64,000 bases of DNA, from the NCBI GenBank assembly GCA_014584295.1, contig JACTNC010000053.1:310001-374000 (forward strand), written 5' to 3'. The DNA is from Verrucomicrobiota bacterium. GTDB taxonomy: Bacteria; Verrucomicrobiota; Verrucomicrobiia; Opitutales; Opitutaceae. A model generated the notes under the pieces. That model did not search any database, was not told the origin of the DNA, and worked only from the letters and a program-made list of their open reading frames with translations. The position numbers and the translations under genes are program-made. Below are positions 19,396 to 27,664 of this stretch, one piece after another. Numbering within the stretch: the stretch's first letter is position 1; the number at the start of each line of letters is the position of its first letter.

Positions 19396-20988
19396 TCAGG
19401 TCGACAGCAGGCGGTACCTGCCGAGGATTCTCTGGGCGACAAAGTTGATCATCAGCGACAGGCAGAACAGTAGAATGCCCACGGCAAAGAGGGCACGATA
19501 GTGAATACCACCCTGGACAACCTCGCCCATCTCCTGAGCAATGATGCCGGTCATCGTGTGCACCGGTTGGCTCACGACACCCGGCCCAGCACTGAAATCC
19601 GGGATTGCAATGCGATTGCCCGCGCAGAGCAGCACCACCATCGTTTCTCCGATGACGCGGCCCAGGCCGAGCAACACAGCGGAGATGATTCCGGAAATGC
19701 CCGCGGGGAGGATAATGCGAAAGACAGTTTGAAGTCGCGAAGCCCCCAGGGCAAGCGATGCCTCCTTGAATGACTTCGGGACATTCTGGAGGGCGTCCTC
19801 CGCAAGGGAAAATATGATTGGAACCGCGATTAGACCCAAGAGACATCCCGCCGTGAGAGCATTGAGCCGTTCAGCGATGGGAAAGCCGGGGATCCACTCC
19901 AGGCAGGCGATATGGGAAACCTTGCGCAGAGCCTCACCGAGGACCGCGATTCCAAAAAATCCAAGAACAACCGATGGGATGGCCGAAATGAACTCGATGC
20001 ACGGCTTGATCACACTTCGCTCCGATGGCCGCGCGATCTGGTTGACATAGACCGCCGCCCCGACCCCAAGCGGCACGGCCAACGCCAGTGCGATGAGCGA
20101 GATCAGGAAGGAGCCCGTTACAAGCGGCAACACGCCATACCAGTCCTGCCAGAAGCTTGCCGTGAGCCATTCCCGTCCGAACAGAAAAGCCGTGATCGCA
20201 CTCGGCATGGAAACCTCTCGATCGTGACGCCATTCTGCGAGTTCCCGCTCAATCCTTGGAAAACTTGCGACATAGTCGCGAAGCTGCTCTCCAAATTCTT
20301 CAAGCAAGACTTGAAGTTCCGGGGCCGACATCGAGGGCATGCGGTCAGAAAGTTCTACGAGTGATTTGGCGAGCGACCCGCTGATTGCGGAGTGCCGTGC
20401 GCGCGATTCCAGCAATGGTCGCAGTTCCGCCTCAATATCGATGGATTCGATGCGGATCGCCCCCGCCTCCGACTGCCTATCCGTGGCGAGAAGGTGCTGA
20501 CGCTCCGCCAATCTATCCTCGTTCATCACAAGCTTCGTCTTGATGGCCGAAGCCGTCTCAACGAGCTCGCCAAGTATCTCCCTCAATGGACCCGCCGCAT
20601 CGCCGAATTTCGATGCATACGCATCGAATGCCTCGAGTTCCGCCGTTGTCGCCATTGGGTGCCCCGGCTCTGTCTCCCTGCCAGCAACCAGGCGGACTTC
20701 AAAAAGGGCTCGGTTCAAAGCTCCAAATCCCTCCTCCTGTCTTTTCAGAATATCGACAAACTCCAAACCAGCAGCGCGATAGATTTCCAGGTTGCGTCGG
20801 TTCTGCCCAAAAAATTCATAACCCTCGCGGAACAGGAACAACGTGATCAGCCCAAGAACAACGACCGAAACGATCGCGTTGCCTCCAAAAAAGCTCCGGA
20901 CAACCTGATTGCCAGTCAGGCCTGCATACCGTCCGCGTCGGAAGGTGACCGGAAATGCGGCCGCGGAATTGATCCTCTCTGAAGGCAT
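19396..20988 (-). CDS. pstC: Phosphate ABC transporter permease PstC with large insertion
   Basis: The C-terminal 250 residues are a normal PstC permease: GSFLISLIALALAVPLGVGAA, then ISAIPSVVLGFFG, the EAA loop [22 protein letters not shown], and the last helices. The N-terminal helix is at about residues 35-55. Between it and the core lie about 210 residues (60-275) that E. coli PstC (319 residues) lacks. They are rich in Glu, Ala, Leu and Arg, contain no membrane segment and are predicted to be helical; by topology they should face the periplasm. It is 19 bp after pstS. Confidence 0.93.
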   Translation of the reverse strand: MPSERINSAAAFPVTFRRGRYAGLTGNQVVRSFFGGNAIVSVVVLGLITLFLFREGYEFFGQNRRNLEIYRAAGLEFVDILKRQEEGFGALNRALFEVRLVAGRETEPGHPMATTAELEAFDAYASKFGDAAGPLREILGELVETASAIKTKLVMNEDRLAERQHLLATDRQSEAGAIRIESIDIEAELRPLLESRARHSAISGSLAKSLVELSDRMPSMSAPELQVLLEEFGEQLRDYVASFPRIERELAEWRHDREVSMPSAITAFLFGREWLTASFWQDWYGVLPLVTGSFLISLIALALAVPLGVGAAVYVNQIARPSERSVIKPCIEFISAIPSVVLGFFGIAVLGEALRKVSHIACLEWIPGFPIAERLNALTAGCLLGLIAVPIIFSLAEDALQNVPKSFKEASLALGASRLQTVFRIILPAGISGIISAVLLGLGRVIGETMVVLLCAGNRIAIPDFSAGPGVVSQPVHTMTGIIAQEMGEVVQGGIHYRALFAVGILLFCLSLMINFVAQRILGRYRLLST

Positions 20989-21007
20989 GAGATCGGGCAG
21001 CAGCTTC

Positions 21008-21817
21008 CTATTTCAGCGGAACAAATCCCACCTTGCGTACAATCTCCTGCCCTTCCGCGCTCAGCGCAAAGGCGATGAAACGCGCGGCCTCCCCTGTGGG
21101 TTCTCCATTGGTGTAGAAGAATGTGGGGCGGGCGTACGGATATTTCTTGCTACGCACTCCCTCCTCAGTCGGCGCCTGGCCATCTATTGACATGGACTTG
21201 ATGCCCTTCGCATTCAAGTACGCCAAGCCGACGTATCCAATGCCGTTCGGATTCCGGGCCACCTCCGAAACAATCTGCTCATTTCCAGCCATCTTTTGCG
21301 CCGAACGCGCATAATCGCGGCGCTTCATCGCCAATTCCTTCCAGTCGGAGTAGGTTCCCGATGACGTATTGCGTGTATAGATCGAGATTTTTCCCTGTCG
21401 CCCCCCCACCGCAGACCAATCAATGACATCACCCGTAAAGATCTGCTCCACCTGACGCGCGGTGAGACCGGCAATGGGATTGTTCTCATTGACCACCACA
21501 GCCATTCCGTCGAATGCGACGATGATCGGCTTAAAGGTCACACCCTTGCTCTGCGCAGCAGAAACTTCGGTGGGCTTCACGCGGCGGGAGGACATGCCAA
21601 TGTTGGCCGTACCGTCGACAATTGCGGAAATGCCCGTGCTGGAGCCTTCAGCCGCGATTTCAAAGGAGACGGCAGGATTTTCTGCCGAATACGCCTCCTT
21701 GAGCATGGGCACGAGTTTCGCTCCCAGAGTATCCGACCCCTTGATGACGAGCTTTTGGGCCGCCGCAGTGAGTGTGACGGAGGCCGCCAGAGCCAAAATG
21801 AGAGTGAGCTTGTTCAT
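21008..21817 (-). CDS. pstS: Phosphate ABC transporter substrate-binding protein PstS
   Basis: This 269-residue periplasmic protein binds phosphate for the PstCAB importer. The signal peptide is residues 1-20 (LTLILALAASVTLTAAAQ). The phosphate-binding segments are KGSDTLGAKLVP, EGSSTGISAIVDGTANIGMSSR and TRNTSSGTYSDWKE, which supply the Ser, Thr, Arg and Asp ligands typical of the PstS family. It is shorter than the E. coli protein (346) and of the PstS-like length common outside Proteobacteria. It lies 25 bp after the porin gene and 19 bp before pstC, so all six genes probably share one transcript. Confidence 0.95.
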   Translation of the reverse strand: MNKLTLILALAASVTLTAAAQKLVIKGSDTLGAKLVPMLKEAYSAENPAVSFEIAAEGSSTGISAIVDGTANIGMSSRRVKPTEVSAAQSKGVTFKPIIVAFDGMAVVVNENNPIAGLTARQVEQIFTGDVIDWSAVGGRQGKISIYTRNTSSGTYSDWKELAMKRRDYARSAQKMAGNEQIVSEVARNPNGIGYVGLAYLNAKGIKSMSIDGQAPTEEGVRSKKYPYARPTFFYTNGEPTGEAARFIAFALSAEGQEIVRKVGFVPLK

Positions 21818-21842
21818 GATGTATGATGGATGAAAGAGACGG

Positions 21843-23174
21843 CTAGAACTTGACGACGACGTCGAATTGGAGCGTCTGCGAGCGGTCGAGCTTCGCCACG
21901 GAGCTTTGGAAGAGCGTCTCGCGGATGTCCTTCGTATAGAAATAGGTAACGTTAAGATTCGCGAAATCAGTCAGGTTGTAGGAGCCAGCCAACTTGATCC
22001 CTTGCTGGTTCAAATTGCCGAATGCGAAGTCGGAATCGCTGGTGTTGGGATCGATGGCCCCAAGTCCGATCCGTCGATAGTCGAGGCGAAGGCTGTAGTC
22101 GCCCTGAACCTTGCCGGAGCCGTAGGCATAACCCATGCCCACGAGCCAGGCATAGGCATCCTTGTTGGCACCCGACAAACCGTAGACCTGACGCACGCGC
22201 CGCTGCGCCTCAAAATTGTAGGAACCATCCCAATAGACTTTGAACTGGGTGCCAGCTCCGGCGACGTTTGCCCAGTTCACCTCGCCAGCAAACGTCAGCA
22301 AACTCAGCCCACGTGTGGATCCGTTGAAGGCCGTTTCGTTGTCCAGTCCGTCCAGCAGCGACTGGTTGTAAATGGAATACCCGGGAGCGAGTATGAAGCT
22401 GTTACTCTGATTGCCGATCGCATCCCCTCCAAACCAGCGCGTGTAGACCACCTGCTGAAGGAATTGCCAGGCATCACGGCTGCCAGGTCCGAAGCCGGAC
22501 TCCGCGCGGTCGTCCACAATACTCTGCAGGGCGCGGAACTCCAGCGTATCCTTGCCTGCTAGGAAGTGACGGAAAACTTCGGACACGCCCTGTGGGTTGA
22601 TGTCGCTGTCCCATGCCAGATCCGTCGTGTAGATCGGATTGCGCTGCTTGCCGCCAACAAACATCCAGTTGGCGTTTGGCTGGTATGAGAGATAGGCGCG
22701 AGAGAGATAGAGTCCGTAGTCGCTGCCTCCATCCTGAAACGTCTGGTTGCCGGAATCCGAGGCGGGTGCGGTCTCAAAGGCAAAGCCCGCGCCCCAGCCC
22801 TTTTGAAGCACGGCATCTCCATTGAAACGGAAACGGAAGCGCTCGCGCACGCGTTCATTGGAGACCGCGCCGTTCTGTGGCGCCTGGGTTTCCACCTGGT
22901 GGCGCAAACGGATGTCGCCTGACAACTTGAACTCGCTCAACGCCGAGTTGAGATTGAGCTTACCTGCCGGAACATTGGAGGTAAACTCCTTGACCAGTTC
23001 AGCACGAATTTCCTCCGCCTCCTGATCGTTGATCAGGCCCTTGCGGACAAGAAGATCAACCAATGGGCCGCTCTCTTGGGCCATGAGCACGGCAGGCATG
23101 CACAGCAAGACGGTAAGCACCGCAAGTCCAAGGGACCTAAATTGGAAGATTGGAGGAAACATGGTTCGCATCAT
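21843..23174 (-). CDS. Putative-porin-family outer membrane channel
   Basis: This 443-residue protein has a signal peptide (cleavage probably after VLMAQ, residue about 33), a short helical segment at 35-65 (VDLLVRKGLINDQEAEEIRAEL) and then a beta-barrel-like repeat of amphipathic strands with many Trp, Tyr and Phe, ending in FDVVVKF with a C-terminal phenylalanine. The pattern fits the putative-porin family found in Verrucomicrobia and Bacteroidetes. As first gene of the pst module it is likely the phosphate porin of the outer membrane, like OprP/OprO in role though not in sequence. ATGs at 23174, 23171 and 23162 are all possible starts. Confidence 0.85.
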   Translation of the reverse strand: MMRTMFPPIFQFRSLGLAVLTVLLCMPAVLMAQESGPLVDLLVRKGLINDQEAEEIRAELVKEFTSNVPAGKLNLNSALSEFKLSGDIRLRHQVETQAPQNGAVSNERVRERFRFRFNGDAVLQKGWGAGFAFETAPASDSGNQTFQDGGSDYGLYLSRAYLSYQPNANWMFVGGKQRNPIYTTDLAWDSDINPQGVSEVFRHFLAGKDTLEFRALQSIVDDRAESGFGPGSRDAWQFLQQVVYTRWFGGDAIGNQSNSFILAPGYSIYNQSLLDGLDNETAFNGSTRGLSLLTFAGEVNWANVAGAGTQFKVYWDGSYNFEAQRRVRQVYGLSGANKDAYAWLVGMGYAYGSGKVQGDYSLRLDYRRIGLGAIDPNTSDSDFAFGNLNQQGIKLAGSYNLTDFANLNVTYFYTKDIRETLFQSSVAKLDRSQTLQFDVVVKF

Positions 23175-23210
23175 TGCGCAGCCATGTTCTCAGGGAATTG
23201 TTACGAATTG

Positions 23211-23228
23211 ATGACCAGCCGGTGACAA
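23211..23228 (-). promoter_or_regulatory. Candidate Pho box upstream of the phosphate module
   Basis: Read on the minus strand the site is TTGTCAC-CGGC-TGGTCAT. Two 7-mers resembling CTGTCAT are separated by 4 bases, the 11-bp periodicity of PhoB half-sites. It lies 36 bp upstream of the first possible porin start, and an imperfect TATAAT-like element (TAACAA) follows it. It is therefore placed to act as the -35 region of a PhoB-activated promoter. Only one pair of half-sites is seen. Confidence 0.6.
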
Positions 23229-23569
23229 CCGCGCAAAAAGTTCAAATGGGCAAACTCCCGAACACTCTTCACTTCTTCAGCAGCCACACTCTAATTCATT
23301 CGATCTCTCCACAGGATGACGATTTTCCAAACTCAGCGCGCCAATGCAGGAAGGCCATGATGATTCAGAACCTTGTGGAAACAAACTCCTCCTTGAACGG
23401 AACGGGCCGGGACGTCACGCTGACAACTGTCTGAACATCGCATCAAGTCCTGCGACAGACCCAGAACCCACACTCTCGAAGCACTCACCCCTTTCCCCTG
23501 TCCTAAGTCAGAGTCCGATTCTCAAACGATCCTGCCCTTGAATCTCGCCCAAACCCAAATCACTCGCCC
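23229..23569. other. Intergenic region between porin and sulfatase
   Basis: About 340 bp lie between the Pho-box candidate and the sulfatase start. I see no convincing coding frame, tRNA or hairpin in it. It is somewhat AT-richer than its neighbours and must contain the sulfatase promoter, but I could not pick a credible -35/-10 pair. Confidence 0.5.
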
Positions 23570-25093
23570 ATGCATCGTTCTAGCCGCACATTCCTGATTC
23601 TCGCGTTCCTGGTCGCCTTCCTGAAATCCATCGCTTCCGGCGCCTCGCGCCCGAACATCATCGTGATCTACGCCGACGACCTGGGATACGGTGACGTATC
23701 CTGCTACGGTGCCACGCGCGTTCAGACGCCCAATATCGACCGCATCGCACGGGAAGGCATACGCTTTACCGACGCCCATTCAACATCCGCCACGTGCACG
23801 CCATCGAGATTTTCTCTTCTCACTGGCGAATATGCATGGCGCTACCCAAATACGGGAATCGCCCCCGGCGACGCCACGGCTTTGATCAAGCCAGGCCGCT
23901 CGACCCTGCCGGGCCTTCTCAAGGCAGCAGGCTATGCAACTGCCGCAGTCGGGAAGTGGCACCTGGGGCTCGGTGAAGGAAAACCTGACTGGAATGGCGA
24001 GCTCAAGCCTGGTCCGTTGGAAATAGGTTTCGACTATTGCTTCCTGATGCCGGCGACAGCCGACCGTGTTCCCTGCGTATTCGTAGAAAACCACCGCGTC
24101 GTTGGCTTGGATCCAAAGGATCCCATCACCGTCAGCTTTGCGGGGCCGATCGGGAATGAACCGACAGGCAAGGAGCATCCGGAGCTTCTGCGCCTTCACC
24201 CGAGTCACGGCCATGACATGACCATCGTCAATGGCATCAGCCGCATTGGATATATGTCGGGCGGACATTCCGCACGCTGGGTAGATGAGGACCTTGCAAA
24301 AACCTTTGTCCGGAAGAGCACCGACTTCATCAAGAAGAACAAGAACCGTCCCTTCTTCCTCTATCTGGCCACACATGACATTCACGTTCCACGGCCGCCC
24401 AATGCAAAATTTGCCGGCAAGAGTCCGATGGGCGCGCGTGGCGACGTGATCCTTCAACTCGACTGGACCGTCGGTGAAATCCTCAAGACGCTCGACCGGC
24501 TCAAGCTTGCTGAAAATACCCTTCTTATCTTTTCGAGCGATAACGGTCCGGTTGTCGACGACGGTTATGCGGATCGTGCGGTCGAACTCTTGGGGAATCA
24601 TCGCCCCAGCGGCCCATGGCGAGGGGGAAAATACAGCAGCTTCGAAGCCGGCACGCGTGTTCCGATGCTGCTTCGGTGGCCGGCACGCGTAAAACCCGGG
24701 GTTTCCGATGCAGTCGTGTGCCAGATCGATTTTGCCGCCTCCTTTGCCGCACTCGCGGGAAAAACGCTCGGACCGGGAGACGTCCCCGACAGCACAAATC
24801 AATTGCCCGCTCTGTTGGGCGAAACCAAGGATGGTCGCAAAGAGTTGATCGAACAGGGACCCGTGCTCTCCCTTAGACAGGGTAACTGGAAGTATCTCAC
24901 GCCTGGCAAGGGCCCAGCGATGAGTCCCTACACAAAAATTGAACTGGGCAGCCTGCCCAAACCCCAACTCTATGATCTCTCCTCTGATCCCGGTGAAACC
25001 CACAACGTCGCGGAACAACACCCGGAAATCGTTTCTCGCCTCCGAGACCGGTTGGCCGAACTCCGCCAATCAAGCGAGCCAAGGATCCATTGA
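23570..25093 (+). CDS. Exported sulfatase
   Basis: This 507-residue type I sulfatase has a signal peptide (residues 1-25) and is likely periplasmic. The formylglycine motif is CTPSR at residues 76-80 with the canonical CxPSR form, followed by LLTGEYAWR. Metal-binding residues are recognisable in YADDLGYGD and in the FSSDNGPVVDDG segment. HDIHVPRPPNAKF is the usual substrate-domain loop. Sulfatases in Verrucomicrobia usually remove sulfate from algal or host glycans. No formylglycine-generating enzyme is nearby, so it relies on one elsewhere. It is a single-gene unit, convergent with the membrane protein gene. Confidence 0.93.
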   Translation: MHRSSRTFLILAFLVAFLKSIASGASRPNIIVIYADDLGYGDVSCYGATRVQTPNIDRIAREGIRFTDAHSTSATCTPSRFSLLTGEYAWRYPNTGIAPGDATALIKPGRSTLPGLLKAAGYATAAVGKWHLGLGEGKPDWNGELKPGPLEIGFDYCFLMPATADRVPCVFVENHRVVGLDPKDPITVSFAGPIGNEPTGKEHPELLRLHPSHGHDMTIVNGISRIGYMSGGHSARWVDEDLAKTFVRKSTDFIKKNKNRPFFLYLATHDIHVPRPPNAKFAGKSPMGARGDVILQLDWTVGEILKTLDRLKLAENTLLIFSSDNGPVVDDGYADRAVELLGNHRPSGPWRGGKYSSFEAGTRVPMLLRWPARVKPGVSDAVVCQIDFAASFAALAGKTLGPGDVPDSTNQLPALLGETKDGRKELIEQGPVLSLRQGNWKYLTPGKGPAMSPYTKIELGSLPKPQLYDLSSDPGETHNVAEQHPEIVSRLRDRLAELRQSSEPRIH

Positions 25094-25182
25094 GTCGCGA
25101 TTTTTGGTGCTGATCCCTGCCTTGGGTCGGCATGATGAAATCTCCAGGAACGACTTGCCGGCAGGCTTCCGCCGACATCACG

Positions 25183-25198
25183 TTTAACAACTGTTAAA
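25183..25198. promoter_or_regulatory. 16-bp perfect palindrome, possible operator
   Basis: TTTAACA and TGTTAAA face each other across AC, giving a perfect 7+2+7 inverted repeat. It lies 90 bp downstream of the sulfatase and about 180 bp beyond the end of the convergent membrane protein gene, so it does not precede an obvious gene. It may be a transcription-factor site, a weak terminator stem, or chance. Confidence 0.3.
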
Positions 25199-25380
25199 GG
25201 AACCCAGTCATCTGGCGTGCCTGCCGTGCTACATCAACAGGCGGCACACACATGACATGCATTGCTGAAAAAAGGCGGCGATGCAGCAGCGCACTGTCAT
25301 GGTGGCAGAGTTCCAACGGCCCCGAATCCGAGGCCACCAACGCATGGGCTTGTCGACTCCGATTGCTAGATCTCTAGGTC

Positions 25381-27129
25381 TTACTCCTCGTTGGATTCTT
25401 CCGTTTCGGAGGCGGCTGGTTCACTGAGGACGACGCGATGGTCGGTGTTTGAATACAGGGCATCGTCGCCGCGCTTAAGGACTAGGGAAACATCAAACTC
25501 CTGGGGCGGAAGGTCGGTTTTTGGAATGACAAAATAGAACCCGCTGTCCTCCACATCCGTCCGTTTCATAGCCGCCACCAGATCCGGGCGGTATTCCTTC
25601 CTCCCGCGAAAAAAGTAGGTCCTTCCCTCTGAGCGCAACATCAGATACGGGTCGAAATCATAGGAACCCTGCCCTTCGGGAAACATCCAGCCCTTCAGGT
25701 GAACGCTCATTGGCCCAACCGTGATCCGGTCGAGAAAATAGGAAAGACGCGCCTCCTTGAGCGGGACATCCATCTCCACTTCCGCACTACCCCGCGGCTT
25801 CAAGCGGAAAACCCCCTCCTTGGCAGCAGTCGTAAGAATCGCATCCGCACGACTGGCCTCGGGAAAAATCCGTCGATTGTTTCCTTCCATGGTCCGTGCA
25901 ACATCATAGTAGCGCATCGCATCAACGCGACGCTGCACAAATTCGCGAGCCGCTACTTCAAATCGCGAGTCCCCCAGCGAATTGATCGCCACGGCCAGCG
26001 AAAGCGCGGCAATCGCGCTCCTCCGAAACAGTACGGGAGAGTCAATTGCCTTGAGAAACATCATCAGGACCGCGCTCCACGCAATTGCACTTTGCACCAT
26101 GTAACGCGACGACAAGGGCGACACCGCCATTGAGCCCGCCCTGCCATACGCAATCAATGCGGCAGACAGTACCGCTGTCACGGCCATTCCCATCAGGAAG
26201 GGTTCGCGCTGCCATATCCTCCTGCTCCAGGCCAGCGCGAGCGCAAGCATCAGAACAAGTCCAAGGGCGGGAGCGAGCGTAGCATGACCAATCGCTGGTA
26301 CACCGCCGATCAATGAAAGCATGTAACCGGCAATCTTTCCCGCACCTGCAGGTGTCGCCTGTGGTGCCATTTTCATCGGTGTTTCCGCGAGCCTCGAACC
26401 GTAGAGCACACACAGCGCGCCTGAAAACAACAGCCATCCGATCAACTGGCGCGAACGTGACTGTACGGCCAGCAGAATTGCCACACTCACCAGCACCGCC
26501 AAACCATGCGCAAGTGTAAAGGCTGCCAACACGGCAGCAGCTCCCGAAAGCAACAACGCGCCCAATCCGCCTCGCTGAGCAAGCACCAGCGTCACTGTGG
26601 TAAGCAGCACGACCAGAAAATGGTCGATCGAAGCATAGGAGGAAAAGAGATTCTCATGATGTTGGAGCTGGAAGATGAGAAGGCTGATCATCGCAAGTGC
26701 AACCAGCCGCGCCTGCAGCGTTTTTTGCTGCAGCGTGAACAGGACCACCACGCCAACAATGAACAAGTCACCAATGATCGCCAGATGGATGAAATTTGCC
26801 TGACCCGTGATTTCGTAGAGAAGCACAAAGATCACCCGGCTTGTCACCATGCAGTGCTCATTCGCCATCGCAAAGAATGGCTTCAGTGCTTCGCCCAGAC
26901 TGTCAGCAGCACGATATCGCACAAGAAACTGAAGGACGGTTTCAAACTCGTCCCACATCGGAATGTTGCGCAGCAGCCCCGATGCATACCAGGCGACGAG
27001 CACCATCGGAGTCACAGCAAGTGCCAGAAGAAAAACCTTTGGCAAAAGAGGGAAAATGTGTGCGCGCGCGGGGGGAGGAGATGATCCTCGCCACAATCGC
27101 CTCAATGCGGGGTGTGAAATCAATTGCAT
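25381..27129 (-). CDS. Polytopic membrane protein, glycosyltransferase-like
   Basis: This 582-residue protein has about ten hydrophobic segments between residues 30 and 390, followed by a soluble C-terminal domain of about 180 residues. The first extracytoplasmic loop contains IPMWDEFETV, with the acidic D-E pair that GT-C-type glycosyltransferases and related membrane proteins often have after their first helix. I know no family match beyond that. The C-terminus ends in a Glu-rich tail. The open frame extends to 27357, but the ATG at 27129 starts just before the conserved hydrophobic part. It is divergent from a small secreted protein. A sugar-transfer role is a guess. Confidence 0.7.
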   Translation of the reverse strand: MQLISHPALRRLWRGSSPPPARAHIFPLLPKVFLLALAVTPMVLVAWYASGLLRNIPMWDEFETVLQFLVRYRAADSLGEALKPFFAMANEHCMVTSRVIFVLLYEITGQANFIHLAIIGDLFIVGVVVLFTLQQKTLQARLVALAMISLLIFQLQHHENLFSSYASIDHFLVVLLTTVTLVLAQRGGLGALLLSGAAAVLAAFTLAHGLAVLVSVAILLAVQSRSRQLIGWLLFSGALCVLYGSRLAETPMKMAPQATPAGAGKIAGYMLSLIGGVPAIGHATLAPALGLVLMLALALAWSRRIWQREPFLMGMAVTAVLSAALIAYGRAGSMAVSPLSSRYMVQSAIAWSAVLMMFLKAIDSPVLFRRSAIAALSLAVAINSLGDSRFEVAAREFVQRRVDAMRYYDVARTMEGNNRRIFPEASRADAILTTAAKEGVFRLKPRGSAEVEMDVPLKEARLSYFLDRITVGPMSVHLKGWMFPEGQGSYDFDPYLMLRSEGRTYFFRGRKEYRPDLVAAMKRTDVEDSGFYFVIPKTDLPPQEFDVSLVLKRGDDALYSNTDHRVVLSEPAASETEESNEE

Positions 27130-27386
27130 GCCGACGTAAATGGGAGTGCGGCAGACACTTTGAGAAGCCTGACTCCGCCTGCAGGCAAGCGGATTTTCTG
27201 CACTACGCAAAAACACTAATTCCTTGCGCCAAACAGGATGCGAAGCGGGATGAGAGTCGTCGGCCGCTTGGGAATAGGTATCCCTGCGCATCAAGTGATT
27301 TTTCGCGTAACGCTCAAGGCATGCGTAAATGTGCCGATTGGACGCCCGGGTTTCCACGGAGAACGCAGCCTGCAGTTACAACATCC

Positions 27387-27647
27387 ATGAAATTGCTCCT
27401 TTTCCTCTTTCTCCTTCTGGTGGCGGGTATCCAGCAGACGCAGGCGCAAAGCGACCTCATTGCCATCAGCTACAAGGGTCGCATTGAGTACTATTGGGTG
27501 CTTTACACTTCCCCCGATGGACGCCACACGAAGATCACCAACTACAATTCGGCGATCAGCTTTTACATCGACACCGGTTTTCTCAACTCGATAACCATCA
27601 GCCGACCGCCGGAGAGGCGAACCCGGGTTGTACGGATCTCGAGATAG
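27387..27647 (+). CDS. Small secreted protein of unknown function
   Basis: This 86-residue protein has a clear signal peptide (MKLLLFLFLLLVAGIQQTQAQ, the last part around residue 20 forming the cleavage site). The mature 65 residues are rich in Tyr, Ile, Thr and Arg and look like a small beta-structure (IAISYKGRIEYYWVLYTSPDG). The open frame extends further upstream, but the ATG at 27387 gives a proper signal sequence. It is divergent from the polytopic membrane protein and convergent with the UxaA-like gene. I do not recognise the family. Confidence 0.6.
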   Translation: MKLLLFLFLLLVAGIQQTQAQSDLIAISYKGRIEYYWVLYTSPDGRHTKITNYNSAISFYIDTGFLNSITISRPPERRTRVVRISR

Positions 27648-27663
27648 CATCCATGCGGATGCT
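27646..27663. terminator. Short hairpin between convergent genes
   Basis: AGCATCC and GGATGCT form a perfect 7-bp stem with a 4-base ATGC loop, beginning inside the stop codon of the small secreted gene and ending 1 bp before the end of the UxaA-like gene. There is no T-run on either strand, so termination is only suggested by its position. Confidence 0.35.
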
Positions 27664-27664
27664 C

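Noticed and set aside
23780-25069. Long open frame on the minus strand opposite the sulfatase (429 codons)
   Set aside because: It is the antisense of a well-supported sulfatase and has no motif or signal of its own.
26085-27084. Open frames on the plus strand opposite the polytopic membrane protein
   Set aside because: They are antisense of hydrophobic coding sequence and have no start, domain or codon pattern that would favour them.
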